This document shows, piece by piece, positions 28,442-37,102 of a stretch of 64,000 nucleotides of DNA. Where the stretch lies: positions 2,862,208 to 2,926,207 of the forward strand of contig NZ_CM001857.1 of NCBI RefSeq assembly GCF_000400505.1, given 5' to 3'. Source of the DNA: Musicola paradisiaca NCPPB 2511 (lineage in GTDB: Bacteria > Pseudomonadota > Gammaproteobacteria > Enterobacterales > Enterobacteriaceae). Numbering within the stretch: position 1 is the first letter of the stretch; each line of letters opens with the position of its first letter. The notes under the pieces were generated by a model. That model did no database searches. It saw nothing but the letters and a program-made list of their open reading frames with translations, and had not been told where the DNA came from. The translations under genes and the position numbers were made by a program.

Positions 28442-28506
28442 CCGGTGCCGGCCGGCGCCCGTGCCGCACCCGGCATCATGCCGGAAACGGAAGGGCGAAA
28501 ACAAAA

Positions 28507-28529
28507 GGCCGGCGACCATCTCGCCGGCC
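28507..28529 (-). terminator. Terminator between afuC and chemoreceptor gene
   Basis: Perfect stem GGCCGGCGA-ccatc-TCGCCGGCC. On the minus strand it is followed by TTTTGTTTT, so it ends the chemoreceptor transcript, and it may also serve the converging afuC transcript. Confidence 0.8.
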
Positions 28530-28536
28530 CCACACC

Positions 28537-30075
28537 TTAATGCAACGCAAAAACCTGCACCGTCTGGCGCAGTTTCCCCGCCTGTTCATCCAGCGACGCG
28601 GTCGCCGTGGCCGCTTCCTGCACCAATGCGGCGTTCTGATGCACCACGGTATCCATTTGCGTCACCGCCTGATTCACCTGACCGATGCCGATGCTTTGTT
28701 CGTTGGAGGCGGTGGCAATCTCGGCCATGATGTCGCGCACCTGAGTAATGGAGGCGACAATCTCCTGCATCCGCTCGCCGGCATCGGCGACCTGCTGCGA
28801 ACCGTCGTTGACCCGAACCATGGAGTTGTCGATCAGCACCTTGATATCTTTGGCGGCCGACGCGCTGCGCTGCGCCAGTGAACGCACCTCTCCCGCCACC
28901 ACCGCAAAGCCGCGACCTTCTTCACCGGCTCGCGCCGCTTCCACCGCCGCGTTCAACGCCAGAATATTGGTCTGAAACGCAATCCCTTCGATCACCTTGA
29001 TAATGTCGCCCATCTTACGCGACCCTTCCGAAATCATCTCCATGGTCTGCACCACGCTATTGACGACATTCCCGCCCCGCTCCGTGGCTTCGGAAGCGCG
29101 CACCGCCAGGTGCCGGGCATGTTCGGCGTTATCGGCATTCTGTTTTACGGTAGACGTCAGCTGTTCCATGCTGGCAGAGGTTTCAGCCAACGACGCCGCC
29201 TGCTGCTCGGTACGGGAAGAGAGATCGTAGTTGCCCTGCGCAATATTGCTGGTGGCATTGCTGATGGACTCGCTGGTGTATTGAATCTCCCCCACCAGCG
29301 ACACCAACTGCTCCTTCATTTTGGCCAGGCTGTACATCAGGCTGGAGGTATCGTTACTTTGCAGCGGCACCTCCGCCGTCAGGTTGCCGGCCGCGATCTC
29401 AGACAACAGCCCGGCCGCATAGGCAGGCTCGCCGCCCAACGCCCGATAGATACTGCGCGCCATCAGCCAGGCAATGGCGGAGACCAGCGCCAGAATCACC
29501 ACGGAAAGGACGATCAGCGTGGTCGCCAGTTTCCAGAACATGGCGTTGATATCCTGATAGAAGAACCCGGTGCCGATCCACCAGTTCCAGTCAGATACCG
29601 CCACCACGCCCTGCAATTTAGGCTCCGGCTCCAGCTCCGGCATGCGCCTGATGTAGATATCCATCATCGCCATGTCCGATTTCGACAACGCCTCACGGTA
29701 AGCGTCGTTATCCGTGACGCCGTCCGCAGTATGGTTGCCGCCGGCTTTTTTCCCCAGCAATTGCTCATTGGGGTGCACCAGGTTGATGCTGTCGGCGGTG
29801 GTCGCCCAGTAATAGCTGGTGGCTTTGGGCGCATTCATTTGCGTCAATGCATTCTGAGCCTGCTTCTGCGCCTGTTCGCGCGTCAGCTGGCCGCTTTTTT
29901 CCAACCCTTTGTAATACTCGGCAACGTGTTTCGCCTTGTCGAGCAGAATGGAGATCTCACTGCGGCGTGCATCAACCAGCGCAGACTTTAACGACGTCAG
30001 AGAAATGAGGGTAAGACAAATAAATCCCACTAAAGCCGCACAGACCAGTACCAGTAATTTTGTCGATATTTTCAT
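28537..30075 (-). CDS. Methyl-accepting chemotaxis protein with single Cache domain
   Basis: 512 residues. Transmembrane helix 1 is at about 7-29. The periplasmic domain (about 30-187) has features of a type-2 single Cache domain ([22 protein letters not shown], then [17 protein letters not shown]). Transmembrane helix 2 (about 190-212), HAMP and the signalling tip [20 protein letters not shown] follow. Such Cache domains often bind small carboxylates. There is no NWETF-like tail (it ends QVFALH), so adaptation must depend on other receptors. It is monocistronic. Confidence 0.93.
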   Translation of the reverse strand: MKISTKLLVLVCAALVGFICLTLISLTSLKSALVDARRSEISILLDKAKHVAEYYKGLEKSGQLTREQAQKQAQNALTQMNAPKATSYYWATTADSINLVHPNEQLLGKKAGGNHTADGVTDNDAYREALSKSDMAMMDIYIRRMPELEPEPKLQGVVAVSDWNWWIGTGFFYQDINAMFWKLATTLIVLSVVILALVSAIAWLMARSIYRALGGEPAYAAGLLSEIAAGNLTAEVPLQSNDTSSLMYSLAKMKEQLVSLVGEIQYTSESISNATSNIAQGNYDLSSRTEQQAASLAETSASMEQLTSTVKQNADNAEHARHLAVRASEATERGGNVVNSVVQTMEMISEGSRKMGDIIKVIEGIAFQTNILALNAAVEAARAGEEGRGFAVVAGEVRSLAQRSASAAKDIKVLIDNSMVRVNDGSQQVADAGERMQEIVASITQVRDIMAEIATASNEQSIGIGQVNQAVTQMDTVVHQNAALVQEAATATASLDEQAGKLRQTVQVFALH

Positions 30076-30298
30076 GATGTCCCTATATTTTTTTGAGAAG
30101 CTGGCTTTACTGTATCGACACGGCGTAGGACGTTCTGTGACCGACTTACTGAATTACACAGCAAGTGGTATTGACATCGTAAAACTTTGAACTAAATGAA
30201 AAAAATTCAATATTTATCAATAAAAAATAGCAACATAATATGTGGCGGTACGTCTCGATTAAGCGTATAGCGGGCGAACCGCCCGGCGCAAACCGGCA

Positions 30299-31180
30299 TC
30301 AGATCGGCGCCGCCATGGCGCCGGCGAAACAATCGATAAAATCCGTCAACCAATCAGCCTGCATATCCGGCCGGTGCACCAGATAATAAGCGGCGCCGGT
30401 CTGCGCGGTGTCGACAAACGGCATCACCAGCCGCTGGCGCTGAATATCTTCCGCCACCAACGTGACATCCGCGATGGCGATGCCAAACCCCTGGATCGCC
30501 GCACTGATCGCCAAATCCATCGTGTCGAACTGTTGATGACGGCGCATCAGCGTTTCGCTCATGCCGTTCTCGCTCAGCCACAGCCGCCAGTCGCGTCGGT
30601 CGTGGGTGGGGTGCAACAGCGTCAAGCGGGAGAGCTGTTCCCGCGTCAGGGTATGTTGCCCGGCGGGCAGCAAGTGGGGCGCCAACACCGGCGACAGCAC
30701 TTCATCGAACAGTTTGCCGTCGTGCTGCAACGGCGCGGCGTCAGGTGCGAAAATCACTGCCACATCAAATTGTTCGTGACGAAAATCAACGCCGTGATCC
30801 GTGGTGGTGCTCAACGAGACATGCAACTCCGGCCGTCGTTGTTCCATTTTCATCAGGTGCGGCACCAGCCAGCGCATGGCGCAGGTTGGCGCTTTCATGC
30901 GCACCGTTCCGTTTTCACGCGCTTTTTCTGTCGCCTTGAACAGACGTTCAAACACCTCGCGAATTTCCGGCAGCAGCTGGCTGCCCTGGGGCGTCAGGCG
31001 CAGCCCGCGGGCGTGGCGCTGAAACAGGGCGAACCCGAGCCACTCTTCCAGCATCGCCACCTGACGGCTGACGGCGCCCTGCGTCACAAACAACTCTTCG
31101 GCAGCGCGAGTGAAATTGAGATGACGCGCCGTTACCACAAAAGCGTGCAATGCATTCAGAGGTGGAATGTGTTTATTCAT
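30299..31180 (-). CDS. LysR-family regulator (GcvA-like)
   Basis: 293 residues. The N-terminal helix-turn-helix is LNALHAFVVTARHLNFTRAA-EELFVTQGAVSRQV. A C-terminal effector domain with WLVPHLMKMEQRRPELHV and GFGIAIADVTL follows, in the GcvA/AmpR branch. The ATG at 31180 is preferred because the DNA-binding domain begins there. It is divergent from the aminotransferase gene 131 bases away, so it probably controls that gene. E. coli has a similar pairing of YbdL with the LysR protein YbdO a few genes away. Confidence 0.88.
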   Translation of the reverse strand: MNKHIPPLNALHAFVVTARHLNFTRAAEELFVTQGAVSRQVAMLEEWLGFALFQRHARGLRLTPQGSQLLPEIREVFERLFKATEKARENGTVRMKAPTCAMRWLVPHLMKMEQRRPELHVSLSTTTDHGVDFRHEQFDVAVIFAPDAAPLQHDGKLFDEVLSPVLAPHLLPAGQHTLTREQLSRLTLLHPTHDRRDWRLWLSENGMSETLMRRHQQFDTMDLAISAAIQGFGIAIADVTLVAEDIQRQRLVMPFVDTAQTGAAYYLVHRPDMQADWLTDFIDCFAGAMAAPI

Positions 31181-31311
31181 GATGTGGATTACCGTTGAGC
31201 CATGCGTTTTTTTCATGGCTATTATGACAACAATTCGATTGTGGCACTACCGCTAACACCGTCTAATAACTGCATAGTTATTCATTTTTCCCGCCGTCAA
31301 CGGAGATAACC

Positions 31312-32487
31312 ATGCCGATCCAAACCCCGGTACAGTTTCATTCCAAGCTACCCGATGTAGGAACCACCATTTTTACCGTTATCGGTCAATTATCCAGCCA
31401 GCACCACGCCATCAACCTGTCGCAGGGCGCGCCCAGCTTCCCCTGTTCGCCGGAACTGATCGCCGGCGTCACCCGTGCGATGACGCAGGGACACAACCAG
31501 TACGCCGCCATGTCCGGGCTGGTTTCGCTCAAAGAGATCGTCGCGGAAAAGGTTAAACGTATTTACGGCCAGCACTACGATGCCGGCAGCGAAGTCACCA
31601 TTACCGCCAGCGCCAGCGAAGGGCTCTATTCGGCCATTTCCGCGCTGGTGCATCCCGGCGACGAGGTGATCTATTTTGAGCCCTCCTTCGACAGCTACGC
31701 GCCGATTGTCCGCCTGCAGGGCGCGACCCCCGTCGCCCTCAAACTGTCAGTGCCCGAGTTCGCCATCAACTGGGACGAAGTGCAGGCCGCCATTACGCCG
31801 CGCACCCGGATGATCATCATCAATAGCCCGCACAACCCCAGTGGGCAGGTACTGAGTGAAAACGATCTGGCGCAACTGGCCGCCATCACCCGCCATACCG
31901 ACATCGTGATTCTGTCGGACGAGGTGTATGAGCATATTGTGTTCGACAACCAGCGCCACCACGGTATGGCGACCCACAGCGAACTGGCCGCACGCAGCGT
32001 GATTGTCTCCTCGTTCGGTAAGACGTTCCACGTCACCGGCTGGCGCGTCGGTTACTGTCTGGCACCGGCTGAGCTGATGAACGAAATCCTCAAGATTCAC
32101 CAGTTCATGATGTTCTCCGCCGATACGCCGATGCAGTATGCATTCGCCGACTACATGGCGGACCCGGCTACCTACATGACGCTGGGCGATTTCTACCAGC
32201 AGAAGCGGGATGTGATGATTGCCGAACTGCAAGACAGCCCCTTCACGCTGCTGCCGTCGCACGGTTCATTCTTTATGCTCGCCAGCTATGCGCATTTCAG
32301 CGATGAAAGCGACAGCGAAATGGTCAAGCGCCTGATCGTCGACCACGGCGTCGCGACCATTCCGTTGTCCGCGTTCTATACCGACGGCACCGATAACAAA
32401 CTGATCCGCCTCTCCTTCTCGAAGGATGAGGAGACCATCCGTGCCGGCGCCAGGGCACTGTGCCAGGTAACGGGCCGCCGCGCCTGA
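31312..32487 (+). CDS. PLP-dependent methionine-type aminotransferase (YbdL-like)
   Basis: 391 residues, fold-type I. The PLP lysine is Lys237 in SSFGKTFHVTGWRVGY. NSPHNPSG (residues 171-178) and ILSDEVYEHIVF (Asp203, Tyr206) are the other cofactor contacts. It starts PIQTPVQFHSKLPDVGTTIF and INLSQGAPSF, as in E. coli YbdL. That enzyme prefers methionine, histidine and phenylalanine and may serve 2-keto-4-methylthiobutyrate transamination in methionine salvage. The start has CGGAG 7 bases upstream. A binding-protein gene follows 140 bases later. Confidence 0.88.
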   Translation: MPIQTPVQFHSKLPDVGTTIFTVIGQLSSQHHAINLSQGAPSFPCSPELIAGVTRAMTQGHNQYAAMSGLVSLKEIVAEKVKRIYGQHYDAGSEVTITASASEGLYSAISALVHPGDEVIYFEPSFDSYAPIVRLQGATPVALKLSVPEFAINWDEVQAAITPRTRMIIINSPHNPSGQVLSENDLAQLAAITRHTDIVILSDEVYEHIVFDNQRHHGMATHSELAARSVIVSSFGKTFHVTGWRVGYCLAPAELMNEILKIHQFMMFSADTPMQYAFADYMADPATYMTLGDFYQQKRDVMIAELQDSPFTLLPSHGSFFMLASYAHFSDESDSEMVKRLIVDHGVATIPLSAFYTDGTDNKLIRLSFSKDEETIRAGARALCQVTGRRA

Positions 32488-32502
32488 TGCGTTGAAAAGA
32501 AT

Positions 32503-32545
32503 CGGCCATCAACGGCTTGCCCCCGCAAATAAGCATTGATGGCCG
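32503..32545 (+). terminator. Inverted repeat between aminotransferase and binding-protein genes
   Basis: CGGCCATCAA (32503-32512) pairs with TTGATGGCCG (32536-32545) across a 23-base loop. It could end or attenuate transcription between the two genes; no U-tract follows. Confidence 0.4.
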
Positions 32546-32627
32546 CTGAAAATAACGTGCGATAACCCCATCCAGGGTTACGATGATTTGATAACTATTC
32601 ACTGATTGACCGGAGAGCGTTCCCGCT

Positions 32628-33404
32628 ATGAAAAAATTAAGCATGCTGATGTTGTCACTGGGTTTACTGTCTTCCTCTTTCGCCATGGCGCAGACCGAAT
32701 TGCGTTACGGGCTGGAAGCGGAATATCCGCCGTTTGAAAGCAAAAACGCCAAGGGCCAGCTGGAAGGTTTCGATATCGAGCTGGGCAACGCCATCTGTCA
32801 AGCCGGAAACTTCAAATGTTCCTGGTCGGAAACCTCTTTCGACGCCCTGATCCCGGCGCTACAGGCCAAGAAATTCGATGCCATCAACTCAGCGATGAAC
32901 ATCACCGACAAGCGTAAAGAAGCCATCGACTTCACCAACCCGATCTACCGCATTCCGACCCAGCTGGTGGGTAAGGCGGGCTCTGGCCTGACACCGACCG
33001 CCGAAGGGCTGAAAGGCAAAAACATCGGCGTACTTCAGGGCTCCATTCAGGAGGTGTACGCCAAGGCGCATTGGGAACCTAAAGGCGTCACCGTCACCTC
33101 CTACAAAGACCAGAACCTGGTGTATGACGATCTGTCGGCAGGCCGTCTGGACGGCACGCTGGTGATGGCGGCGGCCGGCCAATCCGGCTTCCTGGACAAA
33201 CCGGAAGGCAAAGGCTTCGCGTTCCTCGGCAACGCGGTGGAAGACGATAAGATCCTGGGCAGCGGCATCGGTTTCGGCCTGCGTAAAGGCGACGAAACGC
33301 TGAAAACCGAACTGGATAACGCCATCAAACAGGTGAAAGAAGACGGCACCGTTGAAAAACTGGCGAAGAAATACTTCCCTGGGTTTGACGTGCGCGTGAA
33401 GTAA
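32628..33404 (+). CDS. Amino-acid ABC transporter substrate-binding protein
   Basis: 258 residues with a signal peptide cleaved after SSSFAMA. It has the fold of family 3 binding proteins of the HisJ/ArgT/ArtJ type: LRYGLEAEYPPFESKNAKGQ, LEGFDIELGNAIC, DALIPALQAKKFDAI, MNITDKRKEAIDFTNPIY and a C-terminal AIKQVKEDGT. The ligand is probably a basic or polar amino acid. No permease or ATPase gene is adjacent, so it must use a transporter encoded elsewhere. Confidence 0.9.
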   Translation: MKKLSMLMLSLGLLSSSFAMAQTELRYGLEAEYPPFESKNAKGQLEGFDIELGNAICQAGNFKCSWSETSFDALIPALQAKKFDAINSAMNITDKRKEAIDFTNPIYRIPTQLVGKAGSGLTPTAEGLKGKNIGVLQGSIQEVYAKAHWEPKGVTVTSYKDQNLVYDDLSAGRLDGTLVMAAAGQSGFLDKPEGKGFAFLGNAVEDDKILGSGIGFGLRKGDETLKTELDNAIKQVKEDGTVEKLAKKYFPGFDVRVK

Positions 33405-33489
33405 TCCGCAGAGATCCCTGTTTCACCGCCAGGCCGGCCGCTATAACGCTAATGCCGCACCGTGAAACGTGATTCGACGGAAAAACCCA

Positions 33490-33515
33490 GAGAGGCGCCT
33501 GAAAAGGCGCCTCTC
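33490..33515. terminator. Bidirectional-type terminator stem
   Basis: GAGAGGCGCC-TGAAAA-GGCGCCTCTC, a perfect 10-bp stem between the binding-protein gene and the converging cobA gene. It is placed to end both transcripts. The rest of the 33405-33617 gap shows no gene. Confidence 0.75.
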
Positions 33516-33617
33516 TCGAGGGGCGTTCCACTGACGTCGGCCTTCACCGACCGACATCAACCCTGTCGATGCCGGTCTTCTCATTCAGCATTTGTCTTCT
33601 CCGGGCCGCGTGGTTGA

Positions 33618-34436
33618 TTACGCAGCCACGGTTCTCATCATCGTATCACCGGCCACCCGCAACGCCGGATGGCGGCAAAAACGCACCACGTCCCCCACCA
33701 CCAGCAGGCTCGGCGACTGTGGCTGATAACGCGCCAGCAATACCGGCAAGGTCGCGAGCGTCGCCGTCAGCAACCGCTGATCCGGCTGAGTGCCGCGTTC
33801 AATAATCGCCAGCGGCGTAGCGGCCGCCAGCCCATGCGTCAACAGTTGCTGACACAGCCGGCCGGCATGGCTGAGGCCCATATAAAACACCAGCGTCTGC
33901 CCGGCCGTCGCCAGCGAGGGCCAATCGAGCTGGGGTTCGCCGTCGCGGGCATGCCCGGTGATAAAACGCAGCGACTGGGCACAGTCGCGATGGGTCAACG
34001 GCAATCCGACCGCCGCCGCACAGCCGATGGCGGCGGTGATCCCCGGCACCACCTGGCAAGGAATGCCGCGCTGCTGTAAATAATCCATCTCTTCGCCGCC
34101 GCGGCCGAAGACGAACGGGTCGCCGCCCTTGAGGCGCACCACCCGCTGCCCCGCCTCTGCCAGATCCGCCAGCAGTGCGTTAATCTCCGGCTGCGGCAGC
34201 GAATGGCACCCCTGCCGTTTGCCCACATCAATACGCAAAGCATCGACAGCAACCAGCGCCATCACCTCCGCCGATACCAGACGATCAAACACCACCACTT
34301 CCGCCTGGCGGATAGCACGCAGCGCCTTGATGGTCAGCAGTTCCACATCGCCCGGCCCGGCCCCCACCAGCCAGACTTCACCCGCGCCGAGGGTATTTGC
34401 CGCCGTCACCGGCAGTGCTATGGATTGGATTTTCAT
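33618..34436 (-). CDS. cobA: Uroporphyrinogen-III C-methyltransferase
   Basis: 272 residues of the SUMT family. The motifs are [31 protein letters not shown] and [17 protein letters not shown], plus [19 protein letters not shown]. It makes precorrin-2 from uroporphyrinogen III with two SAM, the first step to siroheme. It lies 23 bases after nasA as the last gene of the nitrate-assimilation operon, which suits the siroheme demand of the nitrite reductase in the same operon. It lacks the oxidase/chelatase half found in CysG, so another enzyme must finish siroheme. Confidence 0.92.
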   Translation of the reverse strand: MKIQSIALPVTAANTLGAGEVWLVGAGPGDVELLTIKALRAIRQAEVVVFDRLVSAEVMALVAVDALRIDVGKRQGCHSLPQPEINALLADLAEAGQRVVRLKGGDPFVFGRGGEEMDYLQQRGIPCQVVPGITAAIGCAAAVGLPLTHRDCAQSLRFITGHARDGEPQLDWPSLATAGQTLVFYMGLSHAGRLCQQLLTHGLAAATPLAIIERGTQPDQRLLTATLATLPVLLARYQPQSPSLLVVGDVVRFCRHPALRVAGDTMMRTVAA

Positions 34437-34459
34437 CGTACAACCTCTTCTGGTGGGTG

Positions 34460-37102
34460 TTATCCGGCCCGCCGCTGCGCTGTCGATGCAGACTGGCGTT
34501 GCAGTAACGACTTGAGTTCAGGAATACAGGAACCGCAGTTGGTGCCGCATTGCAGCCGTTCGCCCAACTGCGCCACGCTGCAACACCCCTGACGAATCGC
34601 CTCGGCAATACGCTGCTCGCCCACGGCGAAACAGCTGCATATCGTCCGCCCGTCCGACACCCCTTGCGCTGAACGCCCCGCCAACAACGCCAGACGCTGC
34701 TGCGCCGTTTGCGGCGGATGCGCGAAGGCGGCATACACCGCCTCGCGATCCAGTTGAACTTGCCCGTCGCGCACATACAGCGCCGCCATCGGCTGTTGCT
34801 GACGCCAGCCCACCGCGTGGAATAGCCCATCGCCCTGCGCCTGCTGGAAGGTGACGCCGTCCAGCGCATACTGCTGCGTCAGCCACGCCAGCCAATCGTC
34901 CGGCGCATAAAGCCCGGCCAGCACATAGTGCGTCAGCCCGTCGGCCGTCAACCGACTCCAGTAATGACTGTCAGGCGGCGGCATCTCGCCGCGCAAAAAC
35001 AGCTCCCCCTGCCAGGCGGCGGGCCAGCGCTGCAACCGAACCCGCGCCTGCTTGCTCTCCGGTTGGCCGGAATGCGGATCGGTCACGGCGGGGATCAGGC
35101 AATCCGCCCGCGCCTGCTGGCTGAACTGCCGGTTCCAGTGCATCGGCACAAACAAACTGCCCGGCCGTTGTCCCGGCTGAATCTGCGCCCTGACCAGCAT
35201 CCAGCCGCTTTCGGCGCTGATACGCACCAGATCGCCGGGTTGAATGCCATAGCGTTGCGCCTCCTGCGGATGCAGCTCGCAGTAAGGCTCCGGCGTGTGT
35301 TGCATTAACCGGGATGCTTTGCCGGTGCGCGTCATGGTGTGCCACTGATCGCGGATACGCCCGGTATTGAGCACCAGCGGATAGGCGGCGTTAGGCTGAT
35401 GGCGCGGCAACTGCGGCGTCACCGGCAGCAGCCGCGCCTTGCCGTCCGGGTGCCAGCAACGGCCGTCGGTATACAACCGTGCGGTACCCATCTGCGGTGT
35501 CTCGACCACCGGCCACTGTACCGGCGCCAGTTGTTGCCACTGCGCGTCGCTCAGCGTCGCCAGCGCACGGATGTTAAAGGCGCGCTGCCCGTCATTCTCA
35601 AACCCGGACAGCGCCGCGTGTTCGCGGAAAATCTGCGCCGGATGGCGGTAATCGAAGGCGGCGCCGAACCCCATCCGCTGCGCGACTTGCGAGAGGATCC
35701 ACCAGTCGGCGCGGGCCTCTCCCGGCGCGGGCAAAAAAGCGCGCTGCCGGGAGATACGCCGCTCAGAGTTAGTCACCGTGCCGTCTTTTTCGCCCCACGC
35801 CAGCGCCGGCAGCAGCACATCGGCGCAGTCCGCCGTATCGGTATGCAGCATCACGTCGGAGACGATCACCAGCGGGCAGCACCGCAACGCCTGCCGCACC
35901 CGATCCGCGTCCGGCATCGACACTACCGGGTTAGTGCCCATGATCCAGATAGCTTTAACCTGCCCTTCCTCCACCGCCCGGAACAGATCCACCGCCAGCA
36001 AACCCGGTTGGCTCGCTACCCGTTCGCTGCCCCAGAAGCGGCCGACGCGATCCACCTCTTCCGGGCTGAATCCCATATGCGCCGCCAGTTGATTCGCCAA
36101 CCCGCCGACCTCGCGGCCGCCCATGGCATTCGGCTGACCGGTAATCGAAAACGGCCCGCAACCGGGCGCGCCGATGTTGCCGCTGAGCAGGTGCGCGTTG
36201 ATGATGGCATTGCACTTGTCGCTGCCGGACGAAGACTGGTTGATGCCCTGTGAGTACAGCGTCACCGTCCGCGCCGTGGCGGCGAACCAGTGAAAGAATT
36301 GCGTCACCAGGCGCTCGTCGAGCTGGCAAAACTCCGCCACCTGCGCGGGCGTCCACTGTTGCGCCGCCTGTAGCGCGTCGGCTACGCCGGATAAGTGCTC
36401 GCCACCCGGCGCGCCTTGCTGCGCCAGATAGCGCAGCAACCCGTTGAACAACCCGGCATCGCTGCCGGGACGCAGCGGCAGATGCAGATCCGCCACATCG
36501 CAGGTGGCGGTACGTCTCGGGTCGATGACCACCACCCGCATCTCGGGCCGGCGTTGTTTTGCCTGCGCCAGCCGTTGATAGACCACCGGGTGGGCCCAGG
36601 CGGCATTAGCGCCGACCAGCACCACCAAATCCGCCAGTTCGATATCCTCATAACTGCACGGCACCACGTCTTCGCCGAACGCCCGTTTGTACCCCACCAC
36701 CGCAGACGCCATGCACAGCCGAGAATTGGTGTCCATGTTGGCGCTGCCGATAAACCCCTTCATCAGTTTATTGGCGACATAGTAATCCTCGGTCAGCAGT
36801 TGGCCGGATCCGTAAAACGCCACCGACTGCGGCCCATGTTCGGCGATGACGGCGCCAAGGCGTGCGGCGACGCCGTCCAGAGCCTGTTCCCAACTGACGC
36901 GCCGCCCGCCCACCATCGGCCACAACAGCCGGCCCTGTAGATCCAGCGTCTCCCCCAGCGCCGCCCCTTTGACGCACAAACGCCCCCGGTTGGCCGGATG
37001 TTCCGGATCGCCGGTGATGGCGACACGGCCGTCCGCTTGCCGATCGGCGATCACCCCGCAACCGACGCCGCAATACGGGCAGGTGGTGCGGCAGCCGCTC
37101 AT
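34460..37102 (-). CDS. nasA: Assimilatory nitrate reductase catalytic subunit
   Basis: 880 residues. The N-terminal [4Fe-4S] motif [10 protein letters not shown]...GRLCVKG is followed by the Mo-bis-MGD domains, with the presumed Mo-ligand Cys in [10 protein letters not shown] and the cofactor motif [19 protein letters not shown] molybdopterin-dinucleotide domain follows, then a C-terminal BFD-like [2Fe-2S] domain (CSCFAVGEQ, then CGTNCGSC). It reduces nitrate to nitrite in the cytoplasm, taking electrons from NasC. Its ATG overlaps the nasB stop by four bases (ATGA), so the two are coupled. Confidence 0.95.
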   Translation of the reverse strand: MSGCRTTCPYCGVGCGVIADRQADGRVAITGDPEHPANRGRLCVKGAALGETLDLQGRLLWPMVGGRRVSWEQALDGVAARLGAVIAEHGPQSVAFYGSGQLLTEDYYVANKLMKGFIGSANMDTNSRLCMASAVVGYKRAFGEDVVPCSYEDIELADLVVLVGANAAWAHPVVYQRLAQAKQRRPEMRVVVIDPRRTATCDVADLHLPLRPGSDAGLFNGLLRYLAQQGAPGGEHLSGVADALQAAQQWTPAQVAEFCQLDERLVTQFFHWFAATARTVTLYSQGINQSSSGSDKCNAIINAHLLSGNIGAPGCGPFSITGQPNAMGGREVGGLANQLAAHMGFSPEEVDRVGRFWGSERVASQPGLLAVDLFRAVEEGQVKAIWIMGTNPVVSMPDADRVRQALRCCPLVIVSDVMLHTDTADCADVLLPALAWGEKDGTVTNSERRISRQRAFLPAPGEARADWWILSQVAQRMGFGAAFDYRHPAQIFREHAALSGFENDGQRAFNIRALATLSDAQWQQLAPVQWPVVETPQMGTARLYTDGRCWHPDGKARLLPVTPQLPRHQPNAAYPLVLNTGRIRDQWHTMTRTGKASRLMQHTPEPYCELHPQEAQRYGIQPGDLVRISAESGWMLVRAQIQPGQRPGSLFVPMHWNRQFSQQARADCLIPAVTDPHSGQPESKQARVRLQRWPAAWQGELFLRGEMPPPDSHYWSRLTADGLTHYVLAGLYAPDDWLAWLTQQYALDGVTFQQAQGDGLFHAVGWRQQQPMAALYVRDGQVQLDREAVYAAFAHPPQTAQQRLALLAGRSAQGVSDGRTICSCFAVGEQRIAEAIRQGCCSVAQLGERLQCGTNCGSCIPELKSLLQRQSASTAQRRAG